Source: Muricauda sp. SCSIO 64092 (lineage in GTDB: Bacteria; Bacteroidota; Bacteroidia; Flavobacteriales; Flavobacteriaceae). Taken from it: a stretch of DNA of 64,000 nt. Position 1 is the first letter of the stretch. Every line of letters starts with the position of its first letter. Of the stretch, positions 32,980 through 42,637 are shown in pieces. Under the pieces are notes generated by a model. The model was not told the DNA's origin and did not search any database. It saw nothing but the letters and a program-made list of their open reading frames with translations. The position numbers and the translations under genes are program-made. The stretch is taken from positions 496,001-560,000 of the forward strand of contig NZ_CP095413.1 in assembly GCF_023016285.1 (NCBI RefSeq), written 5' to 3'.

Positions 32980-34347
32980 TTAGATTTGCCGGTTTAGGTC
33001 CCAGGCCTCCAAATAATCGGCAACGGTCTTCACAAACATCCCTCCCAATGCCCCATTGACCACGCGGTGATCATAACTATGGGAGAGGAACATTTTATGA
33101 CGGATACCGATAAAGTCACCTTCCGGGGTCTCAATTACCGAGGGTATTTTTCGGATGGCACCCAATGCCAAAATCCCAACCTGGGGTTGATTGATGATCG
33201 GGGTTCCGAATACACTCCCAAAGGTTCCCACATTGGTTACCGTGTATGTTCCATCCTTGATTTCATCCGGTTTCAATGCATTGTTACGGGCCCTGTTTGC
33301 CAAATCATTGACTGTTTTGGCCATACCCACCAAATTCAATTGGTCCGCATTTTTAATTACTGGGACTATGAGGTTACCGTCGGGTAAAGCAGCTGCCATG
33401 CCCAGATTGATGTTTTTCTTTTTAATGACCTTATCCCCATCCAATGAAATATTTATCATAGGGAATTTCTTTATGGCAACCGCAACCGCTTCCATAAAAA
33501 TTGGGGTAAAGGTCAGCTTCTCGCCTTCGCGCTGTTCAAAATCCTTTTTGATCTTATTACGCCAATGAACTACATTGGTCACATCCACTTCAACAAAACT
33601 CTGCACATGGGCAGAAGTGGACACACTATCCACCATATGCTGGGCAATCAGCTTACCCATACGGGTCAACGGAATGATTTCATCCCCATCTTTTACTTCC
33701 ACTGTACTGGCCTTAGGTTGTGGTTTTTCCACTTTCGGCACTTCCGCAAGGATTTCCTTGGCTTTTGGAGATGGGGCGGGCATGCTTTCCACTTTTGGCG
33801 CAACAACGGTCTTTTCCCCCCTGTTCTCGATAAAGGCCAGGATATCATTTTTGGTCACCCTTCCTTCTTTTCCGGTTCCGGGAATGGTATCGAGCTCGGC
33901 CATGGAAATACCTTCCTGTTTCGCAATATTCTTGACCAAAGGGGAATAGAAGCGCTCGGCATTGCCCATATCCTGTGCAGGACCGGTGACCGTTTCCCTT
34001 ACGGCCTTGATTTCATTTTCCAACTGTGCAGCAGGTTCCGAAACTTCGGGCATCACTTCCGTAACCGGTTCAGCTTCCTGTATTGTAGTGGCCCCATTGG
34101 CTCCACCTTCCATTTCAATAACGGCAACCACCTCACCCACTTTGATTACATCATCAACGTCAAATCGTTTTTCCAGGAGCTTCCCTTCCACTTCGCTTGG
34201 CACTTCAGAATCCACTTTGTCCGTAGCAATTTCAAAGACAGCTTCATCCAATTCAATGGTGTCACCCACTTCCTTTAACCATGTGGTCAACGTAGCTTCG
34301 GCAACACTCTCTCCCATCTGCGGCAATTTTAATTCGAATTTTGACAT
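32980..34347 (-). CDS. 2-oxo acid dehydrogenase E2 (dihydrolipoamide acyltransferase)
   Basis: 455 residues in three parts. The lipoyl domain (1-75) has the lipoylation Lys44 in IATDKVDSEV. A Pro/Glu/Ala linker follows, then the peripheral subunit-binding domain (~132-175, SPLVKNIAKQEGIS, GRVTKNDILAFIE). The catalytic domain (~220-455) ends with SHSYDHRVVNGALGG. The catalytic His is His427, but the Asp of the usual His-Arg-x-x-Asp-Gly is Asn431. I recall this variant from related E2 sequences, so it may be a subfamily feature. No E1 or E3 gene is adjacent, so the complex (pyruvate, oxoglutarate or branched-chain) is undetermined. Confidence 0.92.
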   Translation of the reverse strand: MSKFELKLPQMGESVAEATLTTWLKEVGDTIELDEAVFEIATDKVDSEVPSEVEGKLLEKRFDVDDVIKVGEVVAVIEMEGGANGATTIQEAEPVTEVMPEVSEPAAQLENEIKAVRETVTGPAQDMGNAERFYSPLVKNIAKQEGISMAELDTIPGTGKEGRVTKNDILAFIENRGEKTVVAPKVESMPAPSPKAKEILAEVPKVEKPQPKASTVEVKDGDEIIPLTRMGKLIAQHMVDSVSTSAHVQSFVEVDVTNVVHWRNKIKKDFEQREGEKLTFTPIFMEAVAVAIKKFPMINISLDGDKVIKKKNINLGMAAALPDGNLIVPVIKNADQLNLVGMAKTVNDLANRARNNALKPDEIKDGTYTVTNVGTFGSVFGTPIINQPQVGILALGAIRKIPSVIETPEGDFIGIRHKMFLSHSYDHRVVNGALGGMFVKTVADYLEAWDLNRQI

Positions 34348-34437
34348 ATTCTTAATTCAGGTGGCTTTTGTAACAAATATTTTGCAAAAATAACAAAAAA
34401 AAGCTCGAATTATTGTTTTAATCGTACTTAAAAATCA

Positions 34438-35058
34438 TTATGATGCTTTAATGGAATTCTCAAAAGGCACACGATTTAGGATACTTCTTCCCAAGGTTAC
34501 CTCATCTGCATATTCCAATTCGTCCCCTACGGAAATTCCCCTTGCAATGGTGGAAGTGGCCACATCCAGTCCCTCCAACTGCTTATAAATGTAAAAATTA
34601 GTGGTATCCCCTTCCATAGTACTGCTCAAGGCAAATATGAGTTCCTTGACCTCTCCCGTTTTTACCCTATTCACCAAAGGCACAATATTCAAATCCTGCG
34701 GGCCAACACCTTCTATGGGAGAGATTTTACCTCCCAAAACATGATATAGCCCTTGAAATTGCGCCGTATTCTCTATGGCCATAACATCCCGGATATCCTC
34801 CACCACACAAATGACACTTTTATCCCGCTTGGGATTGGAACAGATTTCACAAATCTCGGTATCCGAAATATTGTAACAACTACGGCAAAAGTTGACCTCT
34901 TCCCTTAACTTGGACAATGACGCTGCCAGGTGTTGGGTCCGCTCATTTGGTTGTTTGAGCAGATGCAATACCAAACGCAATGCGGTACGCTTACCAATAC
35001 CCGGTAATTGGGACATCTCATACACCGCATTTTCCAATAGTTTAGAAGAGAATTCCAT
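34438..35058 (-). CDS. recR: Recombination protein RecR
   Basis: 206 residues. HhH region ([17 protein letters not shown]), four-cysteine zinc finger (Cys58, Cys61, Cys70, Cys73), Toprim domain ([17 protein letters not shown], then [11 protein letters not shown]) and a conserved C-terminus with [16 protein letters not shown] sequence. RecR acts with RecO/RecF to load RecA at gaps. Monocistronic, divergent from the symporter gene across 158 bases. Confidence 0.96.
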   Translation of the reverse strand: MEFSSKLLENAVYEMSQLPGIGKRTALRLVLHLLKQPNERTQHLAASLSKLREEVNFCRSCYNISDTEICEICSNPKRDKSVICVVEDIRDVMAIENTAQFQGLYHVLGGKISPIEGVGPQDLNIVPLVNRVKTGEVKELIFALSSTMEGDTTNFYIYKQLEGLDVATSTIARGISVGDELEYADEVTLGRSILNRVPFENSIKAS

Positions 35059-35216
35059 GGGGGCAAAATTAAGGATTTATACCACAAGAAAGGGTATGCC
35101 CTTAGGTGCAATATAAGGTTTGCGCTGGAATGGAAAGGTAATCGCCCAAACAGTTCTTGAACATAAGCCGACCTATACCAACTGCTTTTCATTAATTTGC
35201 AGACCAAACCAAACAT

Positions 35217-36683
35217 ATGTCCGCCTTTCAGATACTATTACTTGTTGGAGCCTATTTTCTTGTCCTATTGCTCATATCCTACTTTACCGGACGGAACGAC
35301 TCCAATACTGATTTCTTCAAAGCGGGACGGCAATCCCCTTGGTATTTAGTGGCCTTTGGAATGGTTGGGGCATCGCTCTCCGGAGTTACCTTCATTTCCG
35401 TCCCTGGCTGGGTGGAAACATCCCAATTCAGTTATATGCAGGTGGTATTGGGTTACTTGGTGGGATATTTTGTGGTTGCTTTTGTATTGTTGCCCATCTA
35501 CTATAGGCTAAACCTGACATCCATTTACGAATACTTAAAGGGACGGTTTGGACCAACCAGTCATAAGACAGGGGCTTTTTTCTTTTTTATTTCCAGGGTC
35601 CTTGGTGCAGCTTTTCGGTTGTTCCTGGTCGCAATAGTACTCCAACAGTTTGTTTTTGATGATTTTGGAATACCGTTTGAAATTACCGTGGTCATCTCCA
35701 TTCTGCTGATTTGGATCTACACCAACAAAGGTGGTATTAAAACCATAGTGTGGACCGATACCTTACAGACCGCTTTTATGATTTTGGCAGTGATTTTGTC
35801 AATTATTTTTATCAACAGGGAATTGGACTGGAGTTTTGGGGAATTCCTGGCCTCCAACGAACTCAAAACCTACAGCAGGTTTTTGTTTATCGATGATTTT
35901 CTTGCCCGAAACCATTTTATCAAGTCTTTTATCGGGGGAATGTTCGTCACCATTTGCATGACGGGCCTTGATCAGGATATGATGCAAAAAAACCTGACCT
36001 GCACGAACCTTAAGGAAGCTCAAAAAAATATGATCTCCTTTAGCTTTGTGCTTGTTGGGGTCACCTTTCTGTTTATGCTTTTGGGAGCGCTCCTGTTCAT
36101 CTATGCCAACAAAAATGATATTGCCATCCCTTTAATGGACGGCTCCCCGAAAACCGATCTGCTCTTTCCTGAAATTGCCCTGAACAGTGGCTTGGGACTC
36201 ACCTTATCCATAACCTTCATGCTGGGGTTGATAGCAGCTGCCTACAGTAGTGCGGACAGTGCCCTGACTTCATTGACCACCTCCTTTTGTGTTGATTTCA
36301 TAAAAATGGATGGCAAAACCGAAGCAGAGCAAAAAAGCATCCGCAAACGAACCCATATTTGGATGAGTTTGGCCCTGGTCATTGTCATCGTTGCCTTTAA
36401 ATACATTTTAAGCAGTAATGTCATAGATAGCCTATTGACCGTTGCGGGGTATACGTACGGTCCGTTATTGGGGCTGTTCGCCTTTGGTATTTTCACCAAA
36501 CATCAAATTAGGGACAAGTATGTTTGGGTGGTAGCGTTGCTATCCGTTGTTGTCATCTCCATTCTGGGAAGCCTGGAACCTGAATATCTTGGGGGATATG
36601 AATTGGGATATGAATTATTGCCCCTAAATGGGATGTTGACTTTTTTGGGATTATGGTTGATACGAAAAGAAAAGCAGCAATAG
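35217..36683 (+). CDS. Sodium:solute symporter (SSS family)
   Basis: 488 residues with about 13 membrane segments. The N-terminus ([17 protein letters not shown], then [20 protein letters not shown]) and [17 protein letters not shown] fit the sodium/solute symporter family. The Na-site helix region [19 protein letters not shown] is strongly conserved. Substrates in this family range from sugars and sialic acid to proline and iodide; context gives no hint. The gene is monocistronic; a 221-base gap without features follows. Confidence 0.9.
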   Translation: MSAFQILLLVGAYFLVLLLISYFTGRNDSNTDFFKAGRQSPWYLVAFGMVGASLSGVTFISVPGWVETSQFSYMQVVLGYLVGYFVVAFVLLPIYYRLNLTSIYEYLKGRFGPTSHKTGAFFFFISRVLGAAFRLFLVAIVLQQFVFDDFGIPFEITVVISILLIWIYTNKGGIKTIVWTDTLQTAFMILAVILSIIFINRELDWSFGEFLASNELKTYSRFLFIDDFLARNHFIKSFIGGMFVTICMTGLDQDMMQKNLTCTNLKEAQKNMISFSFVLVGVTFLFMLLGALLFIYANKNDIAIPLMDGSPKTDLLFPEIALNSGLGLTLSITFMLGLIAAAYSSADSALTSLTTSFCVDFIKMDGKTEAEQKSIRKRTHIWMSLALVIVIVAFKYILSSNVIDSLLTVAGYTYGPLLGLFAFGIFTKHQIRDKYVWVVALLSVVVISILGSLEPEYLGGYELGYELLPLNGMLTFLGLWLIRKEKQQ

Positions 36684-36904
36684 CCCATTGACCCAAGTTG
36701 GGAGCATACGGGATTTGTATCCTAAATCCATACCATGCCAAAATTTTAACTTAAAAGTGACCCTTTAAAATGACAATCATACCAAATTGGTTCCAATAGG
36801 CCTTGAACATGCGACGGAAGTCCATAAAAATTTTTCTGCTGATAGCATCGAATTCCTACCTATGGAGAAGCCACCGGAAAAAATAGGGCATACCATGGGG
36901 TTCA

Positions 36905-37270
36905 TTACCCTTTGTATTGACCCGTAGCCAATAGCACAAGCGTGCAGGCCACTTCCACTTTAATAGTATTCCTTTTGAGCAGTTGGTAGAACTCAGGATT
37001 CTCCGTCCCCGGATTAAAAATCACCTTACGGGGCTGTAGGCCTAGGATATCCTGATAATATCCCCTTTGCCGTTCAGGGTTCAAATACAACGTTACAATG
37101 TCAATTTTTGGTAATTCATCCAAATTGGTTTTAATTTGCACGTCGCCTACAAAACCAGACTTTAGCCCAAAGGCGAATGTGTTTTCTCCATTCTCCCGGA
37201 GACGCTGAATGGCGAGGAAACTGTATCTGTTTGGTTTTAAGGAGGCTCCAAAAACTAGGGTATTTTGCAT
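36905..37270 (-). CDS. CoA-binding (YccU-like) protein
   Basis: 121 residues, a single Rossmann CoA-binding_2 domain: TLVFGASLKPNRYSFLAIQRL, then DIVTLYLNPERQRGYYQDIL and VIFNPGTENPEF. Stand-alone proteins of this kind bind CoA, but their role is not established. Monocistronic. The upstream intergenic region is 348 bases and contains an orphan hairpin (37421-37444) on the other strand. Confidence 0.88.
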   Translation of the reverse strand: MQNTLVFGASLKPNRYSFLAIQRLRENGENTFAFGLKSGFVGDVQIKTNLDELPKIDIVTLYLNPERQRGYYQDILGLQPRKVIFNPGTENPEFYQLLKRNTIKVEVACTLVLLATGQYKG

Positions 37271-37420
37271 CTGTTAAATTGTGTGTTAAACTATCCTAAA
37301 AGTCGTAACGATTTAGAAAAAATGACGTCTCTTTACAAAGGTCGCGAAAGTTTAATCATTGGTAAGACTGTATTTTTTTATAGTTAATGGTTAGTGTTTA
37401 GTATAGCTTATCAATGCAAT

Positions 37421-37450
37421 AACCCTGGCAGCTTTGCCAGGGTTTCTTTT
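37421..37450 (+). terminator. Orphan rho-independent terminator
   Basis: Stem AACCCTGGCA (37421-37430) / TGCCAGGGTT (37435-37444), 10 perfect pairs with a 4-base loop, followed by TCTTTTTATT. No plus-strand gene lies between it and 36683, so it may end a small RNA or read-through from the symporter. Confidence 0.65.
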
Positions 37451-37523
37451 TATTGTCCACTGGTAATGTAACATGCCATCCTTTTTGTCGTCTAGTACTA
37501 TAAAGCGGGTTACCTAGTCCAAC

Positions 37524-37575
37524 AAAAAAAGACCACTTGGGTGAATATTGGTTGGTTAATTCTTACCAAGTGGTC
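37524..37575 (-). terminator. Probable terminator of fabH
   Basis: GACCACTTGG (37531-37540) and CCAAGTGGTC (37566-37575) pair perfectly over 10 bp with a 25-base loop; on the minus strand the stem is followed by seven T. Downstream of the fabH stop. Confidence 0.6.
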
Positions 37576-37618
37576 CATGGCCCTGGCCTTTATTTCCATA
37601 AAGTGTCAGGGTTTTTCT

Positions 37619-38626
37619 TTACCAACGGATGATGACACTGCCCCAGGTAAAACCACTCCCAAAAGCGGCCAACACAACTACATCCCCTTCTTTTACCTTT
37701 CCTTTTTCCCATGCTTCGGTCAAGGCAATGGGTATGGAAGCTGCCGTGGTATTTCCGTAACTCACAATGTTATTGTATACCTGGTCATCTGCCAGGCCAA
37801 ATTTTTTCTGTACAAACTGGGAAATCCTAAGGTTGGCTTGATGCGGGATCAACAGGGCGATATCTTCCGGAGAAAGCTTGTTTTTTTGTAGCCCTTCCAT
37901 AATCACCTCGCTAAACCTAACAACAGCATTTTTAAAGACAAATTGCCCATTCATATACGGAAAATAAGATTCATCATTAGGGTCTTCATCCCTCAAAATA
38001 TCGGTTACCCACCTTTTGCCCATGCCAGGGGCAATTACCGTAAGTTCCTCTGCATGCCTCCCTTCAGAATGTAAATGGGACGAAAGGATTCCCTTGGAAG
38101 CATCCTCTTCCCTGCTAATGACCGCGGCCCCTGCACCATCTCCAAAAATAACGGAAACGGCACGACCCCGTGTAGTCATGTCCAATCCTCGGGAGTGCAC
38201 CTCAGATCCTATCACCAATATATTTTTGTACATCCCGCTCTTTACATATTGGTCGGCAACAGATACCCCATAAACAAATCCGGAACATTGATTCCTTACA
38301 TCCAGGGCTCCTACCGTGTCCATTTCCAAATCCCTTTGCACCAATACACCCGGGCCAGGAAAATAATAGTCTGGGCTTAATGTCGCAAAAATGATAAAAT
38401 CGATATCGCTTTTGTCAAGTCCTGCGCGCTCAATTGCAATTTTAGCGGCCTTGACACCCATGGAAGTCGTCGTCTCCGAAGGGTCATTTACATGCCTTCT
38501 TTCCTTGATTCCCGTTCGTTCCTGTATCCATTCGTCAGTTGTGTCCATTACCTTGGAAAGATCATCATTGGTCACCACATGGTCAGGAACATAATACCCC
38601 AGTCCGGTTATTTTAGAGTTATACAT
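37619..38626 (-). CDS. fabH: 3-oxoacyl-ACP synthase III (KAS III)
   Basis: 335 residues from ATG 38626. The open frame runs 55 codons further upstream, but that part lacks family similarity; MYNSKITGLGYYVPDHVVTN is the normal FabH start. The catalytic triad is complete: Cys114 (NQCSGFVYG), His262 (LIPHQANLRI) and Asn292 (SYGNTTAAS). It condenses acetyl-CoA or branched acyl-CoA with malonyl-ACP to start fatty acid synthesis. No fab neighbours (plsX, rpmF) are seen, so it may be a second KAS III copy. Confidence 0.93.
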   Translation of the reverse strand: MYNSKITGLGYYVPDHVVTNDDLSKVMDTTDEWIQERTGIKERRHVNDPSETTTSMGVKAAKIAIERAGLDKSDIDFIIFATLSPDYYFPGPGVLVQRDLEMDTVGALDVRNQCSGFVYGVSVADQYVKSGMYKNILVIGSEVHSRGLDMTTRGRAVSVIFGDGAGAAVISREEDASKGILSSHLHSEGRHAEELTVIAPGMGKRWVTDILRDEDPNDESYFPYMNGQFVFKNAVVRFSEVIMEGLQKNKLSPEDIALLIPHQANLRISQFVQKKFGLADDQVYNNIVSYGNTTAASIPIALTEAWEKGKVKEGDVVVLAAFGSGFTWGSVIIRW

Positions 38627-38866
38627 AATTGCGTGAATTTTGTGCCAACTGGTCCCATTTAACCTTGTTGCATTGCGGGGTAAATTAACCAATAATCTTT
38701 GCAGATTGGTAAAAATTTGCAAAAACAATTCCCGCACCTCCAAAATTAGGCGCTCAACCCTCCTTGGCAATACCATGGATACTTCTCTCAAAACAAACAG
38801 AAAATGAATGATTTATTGTATTTTTAAAGCAGTACAAATCACCTATAACACGCTAAAAATACTGAC

Positions 38867-41314
38867 ATGAAAAAAATTGGGCTATTTCTTCTTTTATTGA
38901 TAAGCACAATAGGCCTTGCGCAAGAAAAACTTACCTACCAAAAACCCTCCAAGGAAATACTGGAACTTGTTGATGCCCCCCTTGCTCCCCGGGTTTTACT
39001 AACGGATGATGGTAAATATATGGTTTTGCTGTATCGAAATTACTATAAGAGTATTGCGGAACTATCCGAGACCGAACTTAGGTTGGCGGGACTTCGAATA
39101 AATCCCAAAACCAATATTGGCAGTCGCACCAATTATTATAACAACATCAAGATCAAGGAAGTTGGCAGCGCAGAGGCTATTCAAGTTACGAATATGCCCA
39201 ATAATCCCAGATTGGCAAATTTTAACTGGTCACCGGACCAGTCCATGATCGCAGTAACCAATACCACTCCTACCGGTGTTGAGCTATGGGTCCTTGATTT
39301 GAAAAAAGCACAAGTCACCAAATTGACCGATGCCAATGTAAATGCCAATATGAGGGATGTGATCAATTGGTTCAAGGATGGGAAATCCATTTTGGTAAAA
39401 ATGTTACCGAGCGACCGTAAGGACCTGATCAATGTTGCGGAGGCCGTTCCCAATGGACCGACCATTTCCTCAAATGATGGAAAAAAGGCACAAAACAGAA
39501 CGTACCAAGACCTATTGAAAAACCCAAATGATGAGTTCAATTTTGAACAATTGGCCAGATCGGAACTGTATAAAGTAGCCATTGATGGTTCCAAAGCGCA
39601 ATGGAAAGAAGCTGCCATGTACAGTAGTATAAGTTTTTCACCGGATGGAAACTACGTGATGGTAACCAATTTGGAGAAACCTTTTTCCTATTTGGTGCCC
39701 TATTATCGCTTTCCCTCATCCACAAAAATCCATAAAGCGGACGGAAGTCCGGTATCCACGGTTTTGGAAGTCCCCCTTATTGAAGACCTCCCAAAGGGTT
39801 TTATGGCAGTGCGTATGGGAATGCGGGAATTGTCCTGGAGGGACGATCAACCAAGTACACTGATCTACGCCCAGGCACTTGATGAAGGAGACCCTGAAAA
39901 AGAAGTCGAATACAGGGATGAAGTCTTTCAATTGGAAGCCCCTTTTAATGGCAAAGGAAAAAGTTTGATCAAACTGAAGAACAGGTACTATGAAATCACC
40001 TGGGGAAACAAAAACATGGCCGTTGCCTATGACTACTGGTGGAACAACAGGAACCTAAAAGGATACCTCTTCAATCCATCGGATGCTTCCAAAGCGCCTC
40101 AAATTTTTGAAGATAGAAACTATCAAGATGTGTACAGTAATCCTGGAAGTTTTGTGACCAAAAGGACAACATTTGGTACGGAAGTATTGGCAATGGATGG
40201 AAATAACACCTTTTTGTTGGGAGAGGGATTCACCAAAGAGGGCCAATTCCCCTTTGTGGACAAAATGAATATGTCCACGATGAAAAAAACACGGTTGTAT
40301 ACGTCAAAAATAGAGGGTAAAAAGGAAAACCTTGTGGATTATAATGCGGAAAAGGACCAGCTTTTGGTACGAATTGAATCACCAAATGAATATCCAAATT
40401 ATTACTACAAGAGTTTGATCAAAAGAAAAGGCGCAGAGCAATTGACCAATTTTAAAAACCCGTTCAAAAGCCTGCAAGATGTTCACAAAGAGGTAATTAC
40501 CTACAAACGTGAGGATGGTTTGGAACTGAACGGAACCTTATACCTTCCCGTAGGCTACAACATGGATTCCAAGGAAAAAATGCCCATGATCCTTTGGGCG
40601 TATCCAAGGGAATACAAAGACAAAAACAGCGCCTCGCAAAACACCCAGAATCCCAACGAATTCACCTATCCGTTTTGGGGCTCCCCACTGTATTGGGTCA
40701 CCAAGGGATATGTTGTTTTGGATGATGCCGCTTTCCCAATTATAGGCGAAGGTGACGAGCAGCCCAATGATACTTTTAGAAATCAATTGGTGGACAATGC
40801 CAGGGCCGCAATAGACGCCGTTGATAAATTGGGTTATATTGACAGGACGCGGGTTGCCGTTGGAGGGCATAGCTATGGTGCGTTTATGGTGGCCAATTTA
40901 CTGTCCCACTCCAATCTGTTTGCGGCAGGAATTGCCCGGAGTGGCGCCTACAACAGAACACTTACCCCCTTTGGATTTCAAAGTGAGGAACGCAATTACT
41001 GGGAAGCTCCCGAAGTGTATTATACCATGTCACCTTTTATGCATGCCGATAAGATGAAGACACCTTTACTGCTGATACATGGAGAGGCCGATAATAATTC
41101 AGGTACGTATCCCATGCAGAGCGAGCGGTATTTTAATGCCTTAAAAGGCCTGGGTGCCACGGTTCGATTGGTAATGCTTCCTAAGGAAAGCCACGGATAC
41201 CGAGCCAAAGAAAGCATTTTACATTTGCTTTGGGAACAGGACCAATGGTTGGAAAAGTATGTAAAGCAAAGAAACACCCAACAGGAACTGCCAAAACCTA
41301 TGGGCAAGGATTGA
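38867..41314 (+). CDS. S9-family serine peptidase (glutamyl-endopeptidase-like)
   Basis: 815 residues with a Sec signal (FLLLLISTIGLAQ). A long N-terminal beta-propeller-type region with WD40/PD40-like repeats (FNWSPDQSMIAVT, SFSPDGNYVMVTN) is followed by the hydrolase domain: nucleophile Ser669 in VGGHSYGAFM, Asp742 in HGEADNNSG, His776 in KESHGY. GGHSYGAFM is characteristic of the S9D branch (chloroplast glutamyl endopeptidase) rather than DPP-IV, so cleavage after Glu in exported peptides is a reasonable guess. Periplasmic. Convergent with the ABC1 kinase gene, 3 bases apart. Confidence 0.92.
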   Translation: MKKIGLFLLLLISTIGLAQEKLTYQKPSKEILELVDAPLAPRVLLTDDGKYMVLLYRNYYKSIAELSETELRLAGLRINPKTNIGSRTNYYNNIKIKEVGSAEAIQVTNMPNNPRLANFNWSPDQSMIAVTNTTPTGVELWVLDLKKAQVTKLTDANVNANMRDVINWFKDGKSILVKMLPSDRKDLINVAEAVPNGPTISSNDGKKAQNRTYQDLLKNPNDEFNFEQLARSELYKVAIDGSKAQWKEAAMYSSISFSPDGNYVMVTNLEKPFSYLVPYYRFPSSTKIHKADGSPVSTVLEVPLIEDLPKGFMAVRMGMRELSWRDDQPSTLIYAQALDEGDPEKEVEYRDEVFQLEAPFNGKGKSLIKLKNRYYEITWGNKNMAVAYDYWWNNRNLKGYLFNPSDASKAPQIFEDRNYQDVYSNPGSFVTKRTTFGTEVLAMDGNNTFLLGEGFTKEGQFPFVDKMNMSTMKKTRLYTSKIEGKKENLVDYNAEKDQLLVRIESPNEYPNYYYKSLIKRKGAEQLTNFKNPFKSLQDVHKEVITYKREDGLELNGTLYLPVGYNMDSKEKMPMILWAYPREYKDKNSASQNTQNPNEFTYPFWGSPLYWVTKGYVVLDDAAFPIIGEGDEQPNDTFRNQLVDNARAAIDAVDKLGYIDRTRVAVGGHSYGAFMVANLLSHSNLFAAGIARSGAYNRTLTPFGFQSEERNYWEAPEVYYTMSPFMHADKMKTPLLLIHGEADNNSGTYPMQSERYFNALKGLGATVRLVMLPKESHGYRAKESILHLLWEQDQWLEKYVKQRNTQQELPKPMGKD

Positions 41315-41317
41315 CCA

Positions 41318-42628
41318 TCAATCCAGATATTTCCGGAAATTATTGACCTGCACCTTGGCACGCAGATCGTGTAACAGGTTGTACAGGCCAAAAAAGGTGC
41401 GATTCATATACAAGAAATGCTTGGAGCCCCTATTTCCATTCATTTTTCGAATTTGTTCATCTTTGGAATAACGCTCACTGAGATTGGCTATTCTCGCCCA
41501 AAAGTCCGGTGAACCAAAGTCAAATTCGCTCTGATTGAACGGTGAAGTAAAAATGGTCAACATTTCCTTGAACAGGGCCGTAAAGAAATCCAATTCCCTT
41601 TGGGAATCGGTTGGGGTCAATATCTCCAATTCATACAATTTTTGCATGAAAATCGCATCATTGCTGATGTTTTCCTCCTTGGCCAACTCAAAATAAGGTA
41701 TATAAAACTCATCCGGAATTTCCTTGATACACCCAAAATCTATGGCGATCAATATATTGTCCCTGCTTACCAAAAAATTACCGGGATGGGGGTCTGCATG
41801 TACCTTTCGAAGCCCATGGATCTGATACATATAAAAATCCCATAAGGCCTGGCCCAATTTATCACCAACCTCGGGAACAAAATCAGTTTTGGCAAACTCG
41901 CTCAAATGTTTTCCTTTCATCCAGTCCATGGTTATGATTCGCTCACTGGATAATTCCGGATAGTATTTTGGGAATTGGACATTGGGGATAATACCACAGG
42001 CCTCTGTTATTTCCCTGCTCTGGTTCAATTCCAAAATGTAATTGGTCTCCTCAATCAATTTGTTTTCAACTTCCTTAAAATACTTATCCGAATCCTTTCC
42101 CTGTAGGTTGAACATCCGGATAGCAATGGGTTTTACAATGGCCAAATCACTTCCAATACTTTCCGCGACACCGGGATATTGAATTTTTACGGCAAGTTCC
42201 TTACCATCTTTCATGGCCTTATGAACCTGACCAATACTGGCCGCATTGATGGAGTCCCTTTCAAAAGAGTCAAAGATATCTTCCGGGTATTTACCCAAAT
42301 ACTTTTTAAACGTTTTCCTGACCAAGGGAGCGGAAAGGGGCGGGACCGAAAATTGGGACAAGGAAAACTTTTCCACGTAGGCACTGGGCAAAAGATTTTT
42401 TTCCATGCTCAACATTTGGGCAACTTTAAGCGCGCTTCCCTTAAGACTTTTTAAACCGTCATAAATATCCGTTGCATTGTTCTCATCAAGTTCTTCCCTT
42501 CCCAATTCTGGGTTTACCAAGCGTTTTCCGTAGTATTTTACGTAGTTCCCACCGATTTTTACACCAGTCTTCACTAGTTTTCCCGCACGTTCAATTTTCC
42601 CTGTCGGAATCTTATCAAGCGTCTTCAT
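41318..42628 (-). CDS. ABC1/AarF-family atypical kinase
   Basis: 436 residues, cytoplasmic. The ABC1 kinase core is recognisable: SLKGSALKVAQMLSM (KxGQ-type motif), the Ala-rich loop INAASIGQVHKA in place of a Gly-rich loop, AVKIQYPGV (catalytic Lys), VHADPHPGNFLV (catalytic loop) and IAIDFGCIKEIP (DFG). Family members such as UbiB/Coq8 support quinone biosynthesis or lipid homeostasis. The upstream TetR-like gene lies 9 bases away, so the two form an operon. Confidence 0.92.
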   Translation of the reverse strand: MKTLDKIPTGKIERAGKLVKTGVKIGGNYVKYYGKRLVNPELGREELDENNATDIYDGLKSLKGSALKVAQMLSMEKNLLPSAYVEKFSLSQFSVPPLSAPLVRKTFKKYLGKYPEDIFDSFERDSINAASIGQVHKAMKDGKELAVKIQYPGVAESIGSDLAIVKPIAIRMFNLQGKDSDKYFKEVENKLIEETNYILELNQSREITEACGIIPNVQFPKYYPELSSERIITMDWMKGKHLSEFAKTDFVPEVGDKLGQALWDFYMYQIHGLRKVHADPHPGNFLVSRDNILIAIDFGCIKEIPDEFYIPYFELAKEENISNDAIFMQKLYELEILTPTDSQRELDFFTALFKEMLTIFTSPFNQSEFDFGSPDFWARIANLSERYSKDEQIRKMNGNRGSKHFLYMNRTFFGLYNLLHDLRAKVQVNNFRKYLD

Positions 42629-42637
42629 CCACGTAGG

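Larger units (their letters stand above)
37271..37618. other. 348-base gap holding two hairpins and no visible gene
   Basis: Contains the fabH terminator (37524-37575, minus) and a plus-oriented terminator-like hairpin (37421-37450) that has no gene upstream of it on the plus strand. No reading frame with coding character on either strand. A short plus-strand non-coding RNA ending at ~37450 is possible. Confidence 0.4.

Noticed and set aside
33565..34278. 237-codon plus-strand frame opposite the E2 acyltransferase gene
   Set aside because: His/Phe-rich composition without domains; it is the antisense of the Glu/Pro/Ala-rich linker and lipoyl domain of a well-supported gene.
36684..36904. A 34-codon minus-strand frame (ending MIVILKGHF) behind the symporter
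   Set aside because: Too short, preceded by a stop, no start context; might be a gene remnant but there is no support.
38627..38791. 55 extra N-terminal codons for fabH
   Set aside because: No FabH-like sequence upstream of MYNSKITGLG; normal family start is the internal ATG.
41315..41345. Terminator between the convergent S9 peptidase and ABC1 kinase genes
   Set aside because: The imperfect dyad ATTTCCGGAAAT lies within coding sequence and has no U-run.
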